From: Candidatus Methanoperedens sp. BLZ2
GTDB lineage: Archaea; Halobacteriota; Methanosarcinia; Methanosarcinales; Methanoperedenaceae
Assembly: GCF_002487355.1 (NCBI RefSeq)
Contig: NZ_NTMG01000006.1
Span: forward strand, 1 to 47,128
Reading direction: 5' to 3'
DNA length: 47,128 bases
The position numbers were made by a program, and so were the translations under genes. Positions 26,125-35,509 of this stretch are shown one piece after another (the stretch's first letter is position 1; the number at the start of each line of letters is the position of its first letter). The notes beneath the pieces were generated by a model. The model did not search any database, was not told where the DNA came from, and saw nothing but the letters and a program-made list of their open reading frames with translations.

Positions 26125-27753
26125 ATGTTCAGAATTATGGTTTATGAGACTTATAGGTTATTTATTCTTGAAAATACTCCTCGAATGTTAACTCAACTTG
26201 ACCGGGATAAAGATTCACCAACTTATGGCTCTTTTGACAGGGACTTCTGGCATTATAAGATAAGAGATTTCTCTTCAATAGTACTGCAGCAGGGATGTCT
26301 TTCTTTAGCACGGTTATATTCAAATAATTTTGAAGGTAATATTTATTTTAAAAATGAAAAAATATGCAATTGGGCAGCTGGTGCCGTAGATTTTTGGCAG
26401 CGCGTACAGTTAAGCGATGGGTCTTTTAATGAATATTATCCTTTTGAACATGGTTACCCGCCAACAGTATTTTCCCTCTATAGTGTATCTGAGACCTGCA
26501 GATTGCTCAATATTGTTAATCCTGATGTTACAGAGGCGATATTAAGATCATGTAAATTCATCTCAAAGCTGAGAAGTCATGGCGCCTTGAATCAAGATAT
26601 TGCGGCTATTGCTGCAATGTATAGTGCATATCTCTTGACCCGGGAAAAGTGGATACTCAATCAACTAAATGAGAATATCAGGAATATTTTCTCCCTTCAA
26701 ACCGGGGACGGCTATTTTCCAGAATATGGGGGAGCTGATATTGGATATCTAAGTGTTTCTCTTGCATGTCTGGCTGAATACTATACATTAAGCGGAAATG
26801 AGAATGTGACCCGTCCATTGGAGAAAATCCTTGATTTTATTCAGTATTTTGTCCATCCTGATGGAAGCATTGGGGGAGAATACGGAAGCAGGAATACTGA
26901 ATATTTCATGCCGGCCGGGCTTGAAATTCTCGCCACCAGAATTCCACTTGCTGGTGTAATTGCAGATAAAATATTTAAAAATCCACCAATATTTCATCAT
27001 TCTATTGATGATCGTTATTTAAATCATTTTATATTGCCTTCTTATATCAATGCGCTGATATTTTATAAAAAAAGAAATAACAATAATATTGCTCTACCAT
27101 ACGAATCAAAATTTCATAAATATTTTAAAAATGCTGATTTATTTATAAATAGTTCTGAAAAGTATTATTCTATCCTTTCCACATCTAAAGGTGGATTATT
27201 GAAAATCTTTAAAAAGGATGAAAAAGATAAAGAACTCGCCTGTGATTGCGGTTATAGAATAAAAGATGATGATAATATTTATGTAACAAACTGGATCGAT
27301 AGCAGCCAGGCTGTTAATGTCGAAGATAATCGCATCAAGATAAATGGTCACTTTCATCAGGCCAGATTCCTTGAACCTACGCCGTTGAAACATATCGGAT
27401 TACGAATTGCATCATTTTCAATGGGACATCGGTTAATACCGATGCTGAAGGACCAGTTAATTAAGGGAAATAAGAAAACTGACATACTTTTTAACAGGGA
27501 AGTTATTTTTAAAGACGATTCCATAGAAATCAATGATTCTATAGATTCACAAAAGAAAATAAAAGAATTATCCTTTGCAGATCGTTATTCTCTAAGATAT
27601 GTTCCTTCATCCAAATTTTTTAATCAAAATGAATTGAAACCTCATTTGTCAAAGACATTTAAGAATTTTAATGAAATTGAAATAAATAAAATTATCGATC
27701 TAAACACTGAAAATGTATGTTTTTCATTTAAAATAAAAAACAATCCAAAATAA
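26125..27753 (+). CDS. Alpha/alpha-toroid protein, heparinase II/III- or terpenoid-cyclase-like fold
   Basis: A protein of 542 residues without a signal peptide. Residues about 1-290 are helical repeats with regularly spaced W/G turns (DRDFWHYKIRDF, VQLSDGSFNEYYP, QTGDGYFPEYGGADIGYLSVS, VHPDGSIGGEYGSRNTEYF). This is the pattern of (alpha/alpha) barrel proteins such as polysaccharide lyases. The C-terminal part is beta-rich (about 340-540), as in heparinase-like lyases. The family and any activity are not certain. Its neighbours are a methyltransferase fusion and glycosyltransferases, so a role in glycan handling is plausible. ATG 26125 has no clear ribosome site; ATG 26137 is an alternative. 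Confidence 0.75.
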   Translation: MFRIMVYETYRLFILENTPRMLTQLDRDKDSPTYGSFDRDFWHYKIRDFSSIVLQQGCLSLARLYSNNFEGNIYFKNEKICNWAAGAVDFWQRVQLSDGSFNEYYPFEHGYPPTVFSLYSVSETCRLLNIVNPDVTEAILRSCKFISKLRSHGALNQDIAAIAAMYSAYLLTREKWILNQLNENIRNIFSLQTGDGYFPEYGGADIGYLSVSLACLAEYYTLSGNENVTRPLEKILDFIQYFVHPDGSIGGEYGSRNTEYFMPAGLEILATRIPLAGVIADKIFKNPPIFHHSIDDRYLNHFILPSYINALIFYKKRNNNNIALPYESKFHKYFKNADLFINSSEKYYSILSTSKGGLLKIFKKDEKDKELACDCGYRIKDDDNIYVTNWIDSSQAVNVEDNRIKINGHFHQARFLEPTPLKHIGLRIASFSMGHRLIPMLKDQLIKGNKKTDILFNREVIFKDDSIEINDSIDSQKKIKELSFADRYSLRYVPSSKFFNQNELKPHLSKTFKNFNEIEINKIIDLNTENVCFSFKIKNNPK

Positions 27754-27774
27754 TAATCCAAAATTCTTTTAGGA

Positions 27775-28683
27775 TTATGTGTTTTTCTTTTCATGCCCGG
27801 ATCTTAAAATGAATAAATATCCAATTAAGCTGGGAAATAAAGTGATCATTAAAAAAAGTAATGTTGAAAAAGAAAATCCTATCTCTGCATTTTCACCCAA
27901 TGCCTTGAAACTCATAATGGCAATATATTCCCTTAATCCAAGCCCGGATATAGTGATCGGAATATTCCCAATGAGCACAATTATTAGCCATGTGAATGCG
28001 ATGTATGGATTTGCTCCGTTGCTCAAAGCTTTTAGTATTATTACTGCCAGAATTATGTTTATTAAATAATAGCATATCGACAAGATAATAAGTTTAGATA
28101 AAAGTCTAATATCGCTCTTAATAAAATGAATAGTGTATATGAATTGTTTTGAAGAACTGATTTTCAAATTCATTAAACTTAGCAAAAAAGATATTATTTT
28201 TTTATTTAAAAAAATAGCACTTAAAACAATAAAAATAAAAAATGAAAAAACAGATGCTAAATATAAATTAGTATCCTTAAAAAGAAATAATATAGACAAT
28301 ATACTTAATATGATCAACACAAAAACATCAATTACTTTATCCCAGATAATTGTTGGAATAGTTATTGATTTTTCAGAATCCAAATAATACGCTCTTGCCA
28401 CTTCACCCGCTTTTCCAGGTGTAATCATTCCATAAAAATTGCCTATCAATAAAACCCTAAATAGTTTAAAAAAATCATATTGGATCCCTACCGAACGCAG
28501 TAAAGTATCCCATTTTAATACCCTGATCGAATATAATAACGGAACAAAGAGTAAACTGAGGAGTATTAAAAATATGTTACTGTTAATCATTACTTCATAC
28601 ACTTTGGAAAAATCCAGCTTAAGGAGCACAAAAGAAAACAGCAATATAGTTGCTAAAACTTTCAAAACAAATTTTTTACTCAT
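27775..28683 (-). CDS. Lysylphosphatidylglycerol-synthase-type transmembrane protein (UPF0104/AglD-like)
   Basis: A protein of 302 residues with about seven or eight hydrophobic segments. The family signature is visible: LLIGNFYGMITPGKAGEVARAYYL at about 79-102, then a central WDKVIDVFVL and a late ITISGLGLREYIAI. Members of this family are flippase-like proteins, and in archaea they are linked to glycolipid handling in N-glycosylation. It starts 20 bp downstream of the dolichyl-phosphate-sugar-synthase-like gene, so the two form an operon. In haloarchaeal AglD a glycosyltransferase and a similar membrane part are joined; here they would be separate. Confidence 0.85.
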   Translation of the reverse strand: MSKKFVLKVLATILLFSFVLLKLDFSKVYEVMINSNIFLILLSLLFVPLLYSIRVLKWDTLLRSVGIQYDFFKLFRVLLIGNFYGMITPGKAGEVARAYYLDSEKSITIPTIIWDKVIDVFVLIILSILSILFLFKDTNLYLASVFSFFIFIVLSAIFLNKKIISFLLSLMNLKISSSKQFIYTIHFIKSDIRLLSKLIILSICYYLINIILAVIILKALSNGANPYIAFTWLIIVLIGNIPITISGLGLREYIAIMSFKALGENAEIGFSFSTLLFLMITLFPSLIGYLFILRSGHEKKNT

Positions 28684-28702
28684 TGATAGGTAATTTATAT
28701 TT

Positions 28703-29572
28703 TCATTTTCTCATCATATCAGCCATCAATGCCATAAAGATCATCTGCACGCCTACGATAATTAACAAGGAAGTCAATATAACCGCAGGAGTATGACCAA
28801 TAAATCCAACTAAAGCGTATTTATAAACGAATGCAGTTCCAAATATAATGCCGAGTACGATAAAAATAATACCAGGGACACCAAAAAACCTCAAGGGATC
28901 ATAATCTCTAATTGTCCTGAGGATTATTATCCACGCGCGCCAGGCATACGAAAGCGGGCCAGACATCAGGCGTGAATCTCCAGCGCTTCTTTGATAAAAA
29001 TTTATAGGAATATTTGCTATTCTCCATCCTTCCCTGGATGCTTTTACGATCATCTCTTGAGTATAAGTAAAATCCCCATGTATCTTGAGTGTCTCAAAAA
29101 CCTCTTTGCGCGTTGCACGAAAACCTGTTTGACCGTCTCTTATATCAGCGCCAGTTAACCTGCGAAGCAGCCATGTGAAAGCTTTGTTACCCAGCTTTTT
29201 GATCCAAGGCATCTCATATTTAAGGTTTTCAAGCCTTGAACCAAGGACGAGATCGGCTTTGTTATCAATGATGGGTTGAATGAGTTTGGGTATTTCTTTC
29301 GGGTCGTATTGGCCGTCAGCATCGATCTGGATAACGATATCGGCGCCGCGTTTAATTGCTTCATCATAGCCTCGCTGGATGGTCCTGCCCAGACCGCGGT
29401 TTACGATGTTGTCTATGACGGTTGCGCCGGCGCTTTTTGCGATCTCGGATGTGTAATCTTTACTGCCGTCGTTGATCACAAGGATCTCATCAACAAAGCG
29501 GGAGGTGGCTTTGATCACGTCTTCTATAGTTGATTCTTCATTATAGGCCGGGATTATGGCTATGAGTTTCAT
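28703..29572 (-). CDS. Family 2 glycosyltransferase, dolichyl-phosphate sugar synthase-like, with two TM helices
   Basis: A protein of 289 residues. The GT2 domain opens with IAIIPAYNEESTIEDVI. The metal-binding DxD is D84-A-D86 in QIDADGQYD, followed by GSRLEN and DGQTGFRATRKEV. Residues about 232-289 hold two hydrophobic helices, as in dolichyl-phosphate mannose/glucose synthases of the membrane-anchored kind. It would load a sugar onto dolichyl phosphate at the cytoplasmic face for later protein or lipid glycosylation; the sugar is unknown. First gene of a two-gene minus-strand operon with the flippase-like protein. Confidence 0.9.
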   Translation of the reverse strand: MKLIAIIPAYNEESTIEDVIKATSRFVDEILVINDGSKDYTSEIAKSAGATVIDNIVNRGLGRTIQRGYDEAIKRGADIVIQIDADGQYDPKEIPKLIQPIIDNKADLVLGSRLENLKYEMPWIKKLGNKAFTWLLRRLTGADIRDGQTGFRATRKEVFETLKIHGDFTYTQEMIVKASREGWRIANIPINFYQRSAGDSRLMSGPLSYAWRAWIIILRTIRDYDPLRFFGVPGIIFIVLGIIFGTAFVYKYALVGFIGHTPAVILTSLLIIVGVQMIFMALMADMMRK

Positions 29573-29623
29573 ATTTTGATCGTTTTATGTATCTGTATTT
29601 CATTTTGTTAGATATATGGTAAA

Positions 29624-29989
29624 TTATTCATCCAATTCTAATATATTTCTTATAAAATTCATGAATTCACGAATACCTGAAATAGGATCGTCATTTATTC
29701 TGCTCTCTTCAATATTGTTTTGCGAGCCATTATGAAAATGCTTGGGGTATGTAGAAACTTCTTTCCAACATGGATCAGGAAAATTATCATGGCGATACAT
29801 TTTTCCATCGATTTGCCTTCTTTCCCAGTGATATGAGAATCGACCAGGTATCTTATTTGAGAACCAGATATCAGCAACAGATCCATCTTTTAGAAAAACT
29901 CTTAGCTTATCATGATATATATTCGAATCTATTGTAATATCATTATACTCGATATCAACAATTCTTTTCAGCTTCAGGATTTCTGCCAA
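29624..29989 (-). CDS. tumE: TumE-family toxin
   Basis: A protein of 121 residues with the family pattern: LRVFLKDGSVADIWF, then FSYHWERRQIDGKMYRHDN, then STYPKHFHNGSQ and a C-terminal helix (GIREFMNFIRNIL). This resembles the TumE (formerly DUF6516) toxins. Its start overlaps the end of the upstream antitoxin-like gene by 16 bases, as is usual for translationally coupled pairs. The molecular target is not visible from sequence. Confidence 0.75.
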   Translation of the reverse strand: MAEILKLKRIVDIEYNDITIDSNIYHDKLRVFLKDGSVADIWFSNKIPGRFSYHWERRQIDGKMYRHDNFPDPCWKEVSTYPKHFHNGSQNNIEESRINDDPISGIREFMNFIRNILELDE

Positions 29990-30264
29990 TTAATTTTCTC
30001 CAGAGCCTTTAACATGTCATCTCTTCTTGATTCAAGATAATCAAGTTCCATAAAGTCTTCTATCATATCTTTTTCTTTGATTTCCCCAATTTTTAACTTT
30101 TCATCCAATTCAAAAATTGATTTTATACCATGTTTTGCACCAATCTTGAATATTTCTGCTTCAATATTTCTTAATTCCTTTTCCAGAAAGGTTCTAATGC
30201 TTTCGATTTCCAATTTTTCCTTGCTCAAGTGGAGAACATGCGCCACATCTTCATATATTTGCAT
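29974..30264 (-). CDS. tumA: TumA-like antitoxin
   Basis: A protein of 96 residues, nearly all helical and charged: LEKELRNIEAEIFKIGAKHG, then FELDEKLKIGEIKE and FMELDYLESRRDDMLKALEKI. This is the expected composition of the TumA partner found directly upstream of TumE genes. No DNA-binding motif is obvious. Order antitoxin then toxin, with an overlap at 29974-29989. Confidence 0.7.
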   Translation of the reverse strand: MQIYEDVAHVLHLSKEKLEIESIRTFLEKELRNIEAEIFKIGAKHGIKSIFELDEKLKIGEIKEKDMIEDFMELDYLESRRDDMLKALEKINWQKS

Positions 30265-30443
30265 ATTTTTCCTCGTATTATAAACACTATGATTCTATTA
30301 TACATAATATTATTAATATCTTATTCTGAACTCCTTTCGACCTTACTCAGTGAGAGTTTTGTGTGCCAATAATTAAATATATTCATATAGTTTTGATAAA
30401 GATATATAAGAAATAACGTACGTAAACACTGCTTGTTCAATAT

Positions 30444-32336
30444 ATGGATACCATATTAGCATTAAAACTTGTTATTAGTACTATTATAGTACTCTTTTTA
30501 CCAGGTTATTTTCTATACAATATGTTTTTAAAAAAATTGAACATGGATTTTTTCCAGCGTTTGATCATATCACCTGGTCTAAGCTTATCGTTCATACCTC
30601 TTCTTACTTATTTTTTTACTTTGATCGGAATGAAATTAAATACTATTTTAATATTATTAATATTTTTAATTTTAGCAGCAATAATTTTATTGAAATACAT
30701 TCTGGAACATAGAAAAAATAAGGAGAATTTTTTCAATTTTAAAAAATTCAAAAATTCGTTTGAAAAATATGAGTTGTTATCCTACCTCATATTATTTGCT
30801 ATATTGTTAATCTCTTTATTTGTCCGGTTGATTCCTGTTAAGGATATGCTTGTAGGGCCGGGAAGCGACAGCTACCATCATACATTAATAGTGCAGTTAA
30901 TCATTGAAAATGGAGGAATCCCGCATTCTTATGAACCGTATGCTCAACTTAGCTCTTTTACGTATCATTTTGGATTCCATACTATAGTTGCATTCATTTA
31001 CTGGGTATCGGGATTAGATGTCGCAAAGCTCGTTCTGTACACAGGACAGATCTTAAATGCCTTTGCAATACTTCCGATTTTCTTATTTGCGGACAGGCTA
31101 TTTAAAGACCGGAAAATGGCATTAATAAGTTCATTTATAGTGGGATTGATATCGGTATTTCCTGCCTATTTGATAAACTGGGGAAGATTTACTTCATTAA
31201 CAGGAATGATTATTCTTCCGATAGCTTTTCTTCTGGTGATAGAATCTATTAAACTGGAAAAGAGGGATATTAAGATATTGATCTTATCTGGTCTGATCTT
31301 ATCAGGATTGTTTGTAACTCATTACCGTATTATTATCGCTGCTCTATGTTTCTTGTTGGTTTATATTTTATATGAACTATATTCAAATAGAACAAATTTA
31401 AAAATACAAAAAGAGATCATTTTTAGATGTGCAGTTATTGGTATTACAGCGATCATTTTGCTGATTCCATGGTTTATTCATCTTTTGAATAATAGCCGGA
31501 TATTATCTGAATGGGTAAATACGGCTAATTACTACTCGCTGGAAAGGATCGGAACTGCCGGAAGTTACTACTCTAATACCCTTTTACTGGTTCTTTCTTT
31601 AAGCGGGGCATCCGTAGGAATTTTAAAGAGAAATAAATATATTATCATAATTTCTATATGGGTTTCAATATTAATTGCCTTTTCGAATCCTTATTGGATT
31701 AAATTACCAGGTTCAGGCCGCCTTGATTTTGTGACCGTAGTGACGATGTTGTTTTTTCCTGTATCTGTGACCTGCAGCTATTTTATAATATATTTATCAG
31801 ATAAAATTAAACTGACAAAATCAAGGTGTTTGATTGTTTTATCTATAATCCTCCTGGTTTTAATTCCATTTTCTGCTATTAAAATGGCTGGATTATTTGA
31901 ATCGGAAAGCGTTTTTGTAAAAAATGGCGATATTGAAGCAATGACCTGGATTAAGTCCAACACTTCTAAAGATGCGGTTTTCTTAATAGATTCAATTGAC
32001 TTTGACTGGAACCGCGATTTTATAATGGGAATAGACGGTGGCAGCTGGATTCCTTTATTGACAGGCAGGAAAGTGATTATACCACCAATGGTTTTTGCTA
32101 CAGAAACAGCATACGAAAATAATTATACTGAAAAAGTAAAAGCAATATTCAAAGCGTCGGAATCAATTAATTCTGAATCTTCGATACAGTTTTTTAATGA
32201 AAATAACGTTAGCTATGTTTATTTCGGAGGGAAAAACTGGGGTAAATTGAAATTGCAGAATTTACAGAATAATCCGTATCTTGAACCTGTTTATAGCAAA
32301 GACGGGGTATGGATTTTCAGGATCGGCCGCAGATGA
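30444..32336 (+). CDS. Polytopic membrane protein, GT-C glycosyltransferase-like
   Basis: A protein of 630 residues with about 12 hydrophobic segments up to residue 485 and an extracellular C-terminal domain (about 490-630). A loop after the early helices has MLVGPGSDSYHHTLIVQLI and GIPHSYEPY, the kind of acidic first loop seen in GT-C enzymes that use lipid-linked sugars. The C-terminal domain begins EAMTWIKSNTSKDAVFL and includes FIMGIDGGSWIPLLTGRK, a pattern common in archaeal membrane glycosyltransferase-like proteins. The exact family and substrate are not certain. Flanked by a TA pair and a dispersed repeat. Confidence 0.75.
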   Translation: MDTILALKLVISTIIVLFLPGYFLYNMFLKKLNMDFFQRLIISPGLSLSFIPLLTYFFTLIGMKLNTILILLIFLILAAIILLKYILEHRKNKENFFNFKKFKNSFEKYELLSYLILFAILLISLFVRLIPVKDMLVGPGSDSYHHTLIVQLIIENGGIPHSYEPYAQLSSFTYHFGFHTIVAFIYWVSGLDVAKLVLYTGQILNAFAILPIFLFADRLFKDRKMALISSFIVGLISVFPAYLINWGRFTSLTGMIILPIAFLLVIESIKLEKRDIKILILSGLILSGLFVTHYRIIIAALCFLLVYILYELYSNRTNLKIQKEIIFRCAVIGITAIILLIPWFIHLLNNSRILSEWVNTANYYSLERIGTAGSYYSNTLLLVLSLSGASVGILKRNKYIIIISIWVSILIAFSNPYWIKLPGSGRLDFVTVVTMLFFPVSVTCSYFIIYLSDKIKLTKSRCLIVLSIILLVLIPFSAIKMAGLFESESVFVKNGDIEAMTWIKSNTSKDAVFLIDSIDFDWNRDFIMGIDGGSWIPLLTGRKVIIPPMVFATETAYENNYTEKVKAIFKASESINSESSIQFFNENNVSYVYFGGKNWGKLKLQNLQNNPYLEPVYSKDGVWIFRIGRR

Positions 32337-32359
32337 ACTTCAGACTGAAATTAAAAAAA

Positions 32360-32535
32360 CTGATTTCTGACAGGATGAACAGGATCGACAGGATACGATT
32401 TTATTGACAAATCCTGTAAATCCTGTCGATCATGTGAAATGTCTGATGACTGGCGGCGCAGGTTAAAATTCAAAACCACCATTGAGTTCAAAAAAATCTT
32501 TGGGCTACTTTCAAAGTGCATCTCGCTGGTCGATC
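32360..32535 (+). repeat. Dispersed repeat, copy A
   Basis: Contains 9-10-bp ACAGGAT iterations, a perfect 12-bp inverted repeat (GATCGACAGGAT 32383-32394; ATCCTGTCGATC 32420-32431), then a conserved stretch with TCTGATGACTGGCGGCGCAGG and CCACCATTGAGTTCAAAAAA. Related copies lie at 35371, 35826, 37366 and partly at 46194. Confidence 0.75.
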
Positions 32536-32673
32536 ATTTAAGAAAGAGGTTGATGTGGATTACTAAGCAGAAGTAGCAATATGCATTTCGGAATAACTAT
32601 TTTCTAAAATGCATACATTCTGGAAAATAAATTTGACAAAATGCTTATATACTTATCAACCCATAATTATTAC

Positions 32674-33891
32674 ATGATTCAACCGATGCAGATGGAAAAG
32701 ATACTGGAATTGCATAATCTGGCAAAGGAAAGCGCAGCAAAGTTTGACAAAAAGAGGTTTATCTATGAAGATATAAAAAAGGTTCTAAAAGACCGATTGT
32801 TCATAGGAGTTGCAGGGCTGCGGGGTGTGGGGAAAACAGTATTGCTCAGGCAGCTTTCAAGAGAACTTGAGAACTCGATTTATATAAGCATGGATGCTCT
32901 TGACGCTGGCATAAACCTTTTCGAGCTTGCGAAGGATCTGAGCAGCAATTATAAAATAAAATACCTCCTGATAGATGAGATACACAACCATGTGAACTGG
33001 CAGATGGAAATAAAAAAAATATACGATTTTTTGGATATCAAGCTTGTATTCACCTCTTCGGCATTCATCGACATCATTCGCAGCAAATATGACCTTTCAA
33101 GAAGAGTTGCGATCATAAACATGTTCCCCTTCTCTTTCAGGGAGTACCTGTTTTTTAAGAAAAATACTCTTGTGGACAAGATGAGCCTTGATGATATTTT
33201 GACAAAATACCGGGAACTTTACCTGAAAGTATATACTTTTGAGCCGGAGTTTAACGATTTTTGCATACGCGGAGCCCTTCCGTCAACAATAGATGCCCCG
33301 TTTGTGCAGACCATACGCAATATTGTCGAGAAAATAATCAACCACGACCTTTTGATATATGGAAAACTGAACCGGGAGGATATAATTAATATCGGCAATA
33401 TTCTCCGGTTCATGAGTCGCTCCCCGGTTGATGTCTGCAATTACTCTGTTATATCCCATAATACAGGAATAACAAAATATAAAGTTCAGGAATATATCGG
33501 ATTATTGGAACAGACATTTCTTTTGAAGGTCATGCTGCCATATGGATCTAATGTGACCCGAGAGCCGAAAATCCTATACAGACTCCCTTTCAGATCATAT
33601 TTTTCCCAAGGAACAGAGGATGACAAGATAATAGGAGCGATCAGGGAAGAATTTTTTGTTCACCATCTCTCGAATATTGATGTGGAAATGAATTATCTGA
33701 AAAGCGTAAGAGGGGAAAAACTGCCGGATTATGTCGTGTTCTATAAAAACGATAAAATTATATTTGAAATTGGTGGTGAGGGGAAAACAAGAAAACAATT
33801 GAAGGGAATTTCTGGAAGCAGGTTTGTTCTTTCCCAGCCAGGAAATTTAGACACAGGAATTCCTCTGATACTTTTCGGATTTGTATTTTAA
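32674..33891 (+). CDS. AAA ATPase with DUF4143-type C-terminal domain
   Basis: About 405 residues from ATG 32674; the frame is open from ATG 32641. A TATA-like CTTATATA (about 32644-32651) lies 26 bp before ATG 32674, so a leaderless start there is favoured. Walker A is GLRGVGKT and Walker B LLIDEIH, followed by an FTSSA sensor and RRVAIINMFPFSFREYL, typical of the ATPase paired with DUF4143. The C-terminal part has DYVVFYKNDKIIFEIGG, a nuclease-like strand arrangement. The family is common in archaeal accessory DNA and its role is not established. It converges on the next ATPase gene with a 4-base overlap. Confidence 0.85.
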   Translation: MIQPMQMEKILELHNLAKESAAKFDKKRFIYEDIKKVLKDRLFIGVAGLRGVGKTVLLRQLSRELENSIYISMDALDAGINLFELAKDLSSNYKIKYLLIDEIHNHVNWQMEIKKIYDFLDIKLVFTSSAFIDIIRSKYDLSRRVAIINMFPFSFREYLFFKKNTLVDKMSLDDILTKYRELYLKVYTFEPEFNDFCIRGALPSTIDAPFVQTIRNIVEKIINHDLLIYGKLNREDIINIGNILRFMSRSPVDVCNYSVISHNTGITKYKVQEYIGLLEQTFLLKVMLPYGSNVTREPKILYRLPFRSYFSQGTEDDKIIGAIREEFFVHHLSNIDVEMNYLKSVRGEKLPDYVVFYKNDKIIFEIGGEGKTRKQLKGISGSRFVLSQPGNLDTGIPLILFGFVF

Positions 33892-35261
33892 GAAGAGAAG
33901 GTCTCATTAAGGTCTGATAGATCGAATGCCTGATAGCCTTTTTCCCTTAACTTTTCTTTGCCTGCGATTTCTTTTGCGATAATTCCATAATGCTCTTTTC
34001 GCATGGAGTCATGCCATTGTACCAATGCTGCTTTTTGTTTCAGGTCTGTAAGGATCTTTAAAGCATCTCGCTCATTAAGTTTGCTCCATTTGCATTCAAA
34101 AAAGAAAATATCTTCCCCTTCATCATTCAAAGCAACTATATCTATTTCCTCACCTTTATGCCACCATCGTCCCATTTTAGAAAAGTTACCTTTACTTGTT
34201 TCCCACAGGAACTCCTTTGCTATTTCCTCAAATGCTTTTCCGATATACGCATTTAAGTCCCTTGAAATTTTACTTAGAACTTCTTCGCTTCTTCCCAGGC
34301 TGATCAAGTCTTCATAAGGGAAAATAAACCTGAACCAAAAAGTAAAAATGTTGTCTTTGAGCGAATATATCCCATTTTTAGTCTTCTTGATCGCAGTAAT
34401 CGAGATCTCCCTTCTTACAAGATCAAGCTCCATAAGAACACTAAGGTATTTCCCGACAAGGCTTCTCTCAAGTCCTGTGTAGTTGATTATCTCTCCCAGT
34501 GAGGCGTTACCTGCTGCTATAGCTTCCAGGATCGAGAAATAATACCTTGGCTCATTGAGTTCTTCCATCAAGACAAACCGCACATCCTGGTAAATATAGG
34601 AGTCCATACGCAGGAATTTCTCCTTTATGTTATCTACAATATTTTTTGATTGATCAACATCGGTAATATATGCAGGGGTTCCGCCAAATACGCAGTAAAG
34701 CTCGACTGCCCTCTGTGTATTTTTAATGAATTTTGCAACATCTTTAAATTGAAAAGGCTGCAGCTTGAGCTGTCCTGTGCGCCTGCCATAAATGGGTGAT
34801 TTATATCCCATAAGGCGTTCCATCATGGAAATGCTTGATCCCATGATGAACAGAAATATGTGGGTATTTTTCAGTTTATTGTCCCAGTAATCCTGAAGTA
34901 TAGAAGGAAGAGCCTTTTCTTCTTTTATAAGGTACGGGAACTCATCAAGGGCAATAATTGTCCTGCTGAGTTTGGATTTTTCATAAACGTACTCAAAGAA
35001 AGCATCCCAATTTGTGAAGCTTTGTTTTTTAAGGAAATCATCATCGTAATGCTCGGCAAGCAACCTGGAAAAATGCTCAAGCTGCAGTTTCTTTGATTCC
35101 TCCCGCCCCATCAAAATGATCCCTCCATGCAGGGTTATTATCTTCTTGACGAGCTCGGTCTTACCGATCCTTCGGCGTCCGAAGATCAACATAAATTCAG
35201 CTTTGTTGCTGTTGATTCTTTCTTCCAGAAGCTTGAGTTCGGTTTCTCGACCTATAAACAT
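33888..35261 (-). CDS. Archaeal AAA ATPase with DUF234 domain
   Basis: A protein of 457 residues. Walker A is G28-RRRIGKT35 and Walker B IIALDEFP (D106, E107), followed by the GSSISMMERLM sensor region. A winged-helix part (about 240-310; ASLGEIINYTGLERSLVGKYL) leads to a DUF234 end with the restriction-like motif EEIDIVALNDEG ... FFFECKW (E, D, E-C-K). The nuclease-like residues look intact. These ATPases are frequent in archaeal mobile regions; function is not established. The start is fixed by ATG 35261, just after an AGTATAT palindrome array. Confidence 0.85.
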   Translation of the reverse strand: MFIGRETELKLLEERINSNKAEFMLIFGRRRIGKTELVKKIITLHGGIILMGREESKKLQLEHFSRLLAEHYDDDFLKKQSFTNWDAFFEYVYEKSKLSRTIIALDEFPYLIKEEKALPSILQDYWDNKLKNTHIFLFIMGSSISMMERLMGYKSPIYGRRTGQLKLQPFQFKDVAKFIKNTQRAVELYCVFGGTPAYITDVDQSKNIVDNIKEKFLRMDSYIYQDVRFVLMEELNEPRYYFSILEAIAAGNASLGEIINYTGLERSLVGKYLSVLMELDLVRREISITAIKKTKNGIYSLKDNIFTFWFRFIFPYEDLISLGRSEEVLSKISRDLNAYIGKAFEEIAKEFLWETSKGNFSKMGRWWHKGEEIDIVALNDEGEDIFFFECKWSKLNERDALKILTDLKQKAALVQWHDSMRKEHYGIIAKEIAGKEKLREKGYQAFDLSDLNETFSS

Positions 35262-35262
35262 A

Positions 35263-35305
35263 ATATACTTTAGAGTATATTACTTGAAAGTATATAAATA
35301 TACTT
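35263..35305 (-). promoter_or_regulatory. Operator-like array of AGTATAT palindromes
   Basis: ATATACT-4-AGTATAT (35263-35280) and AAGTATAT-2-ATATACTT (35288-35305) are perfect inverted repeats, with TACTT/AAGTA between them. They touch the start codon of the DUF234 ATPase, whose own winged-helix region could bind them. Confidence 0.45.
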
Positions 35306-35370
35306 GCCAAAATAATCTGATCGCAAACCAAAGAAGATATTTATGGTGAAACAAATGAATCTATTAATAA

Positions 35371-35427
35371 CCGGCCGCTCAGGTTAAAATATGTTCAAAA
35401 CAACCATTGAGTTCAAAAAAAATCTAT
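35371..35427 (+). repeat. Dispersed repeat, partial copy D
   Basis: Carries only the 3' part: CCGGCCGCTCAGGTTAAAAT, then GTTCAAAACAACCATTGAG. It matches copies A, B and C. Confidence 0.6.
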
Positions 35428-35509
35428 CGGCAGGACATTGTACCATCATGGATCTTTTGGGAACAAAGCAATATCTATTTGGATATATTAGAATACTAAC
35501 CCAAACGAT

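Noticed and set aside
27779-28693. Plus-strand open frames opposite the flippase-like gene
   Set aside because: The minus strand encodes a clear membrane-protein family signature; the plus frames are shadows.
32436-32470. C/D-box small RNA in the dispersed repeat (TCTGATGAC)
   Set aside because: A C-box-like word is present, but no properly spaced D box or second box pair was found.
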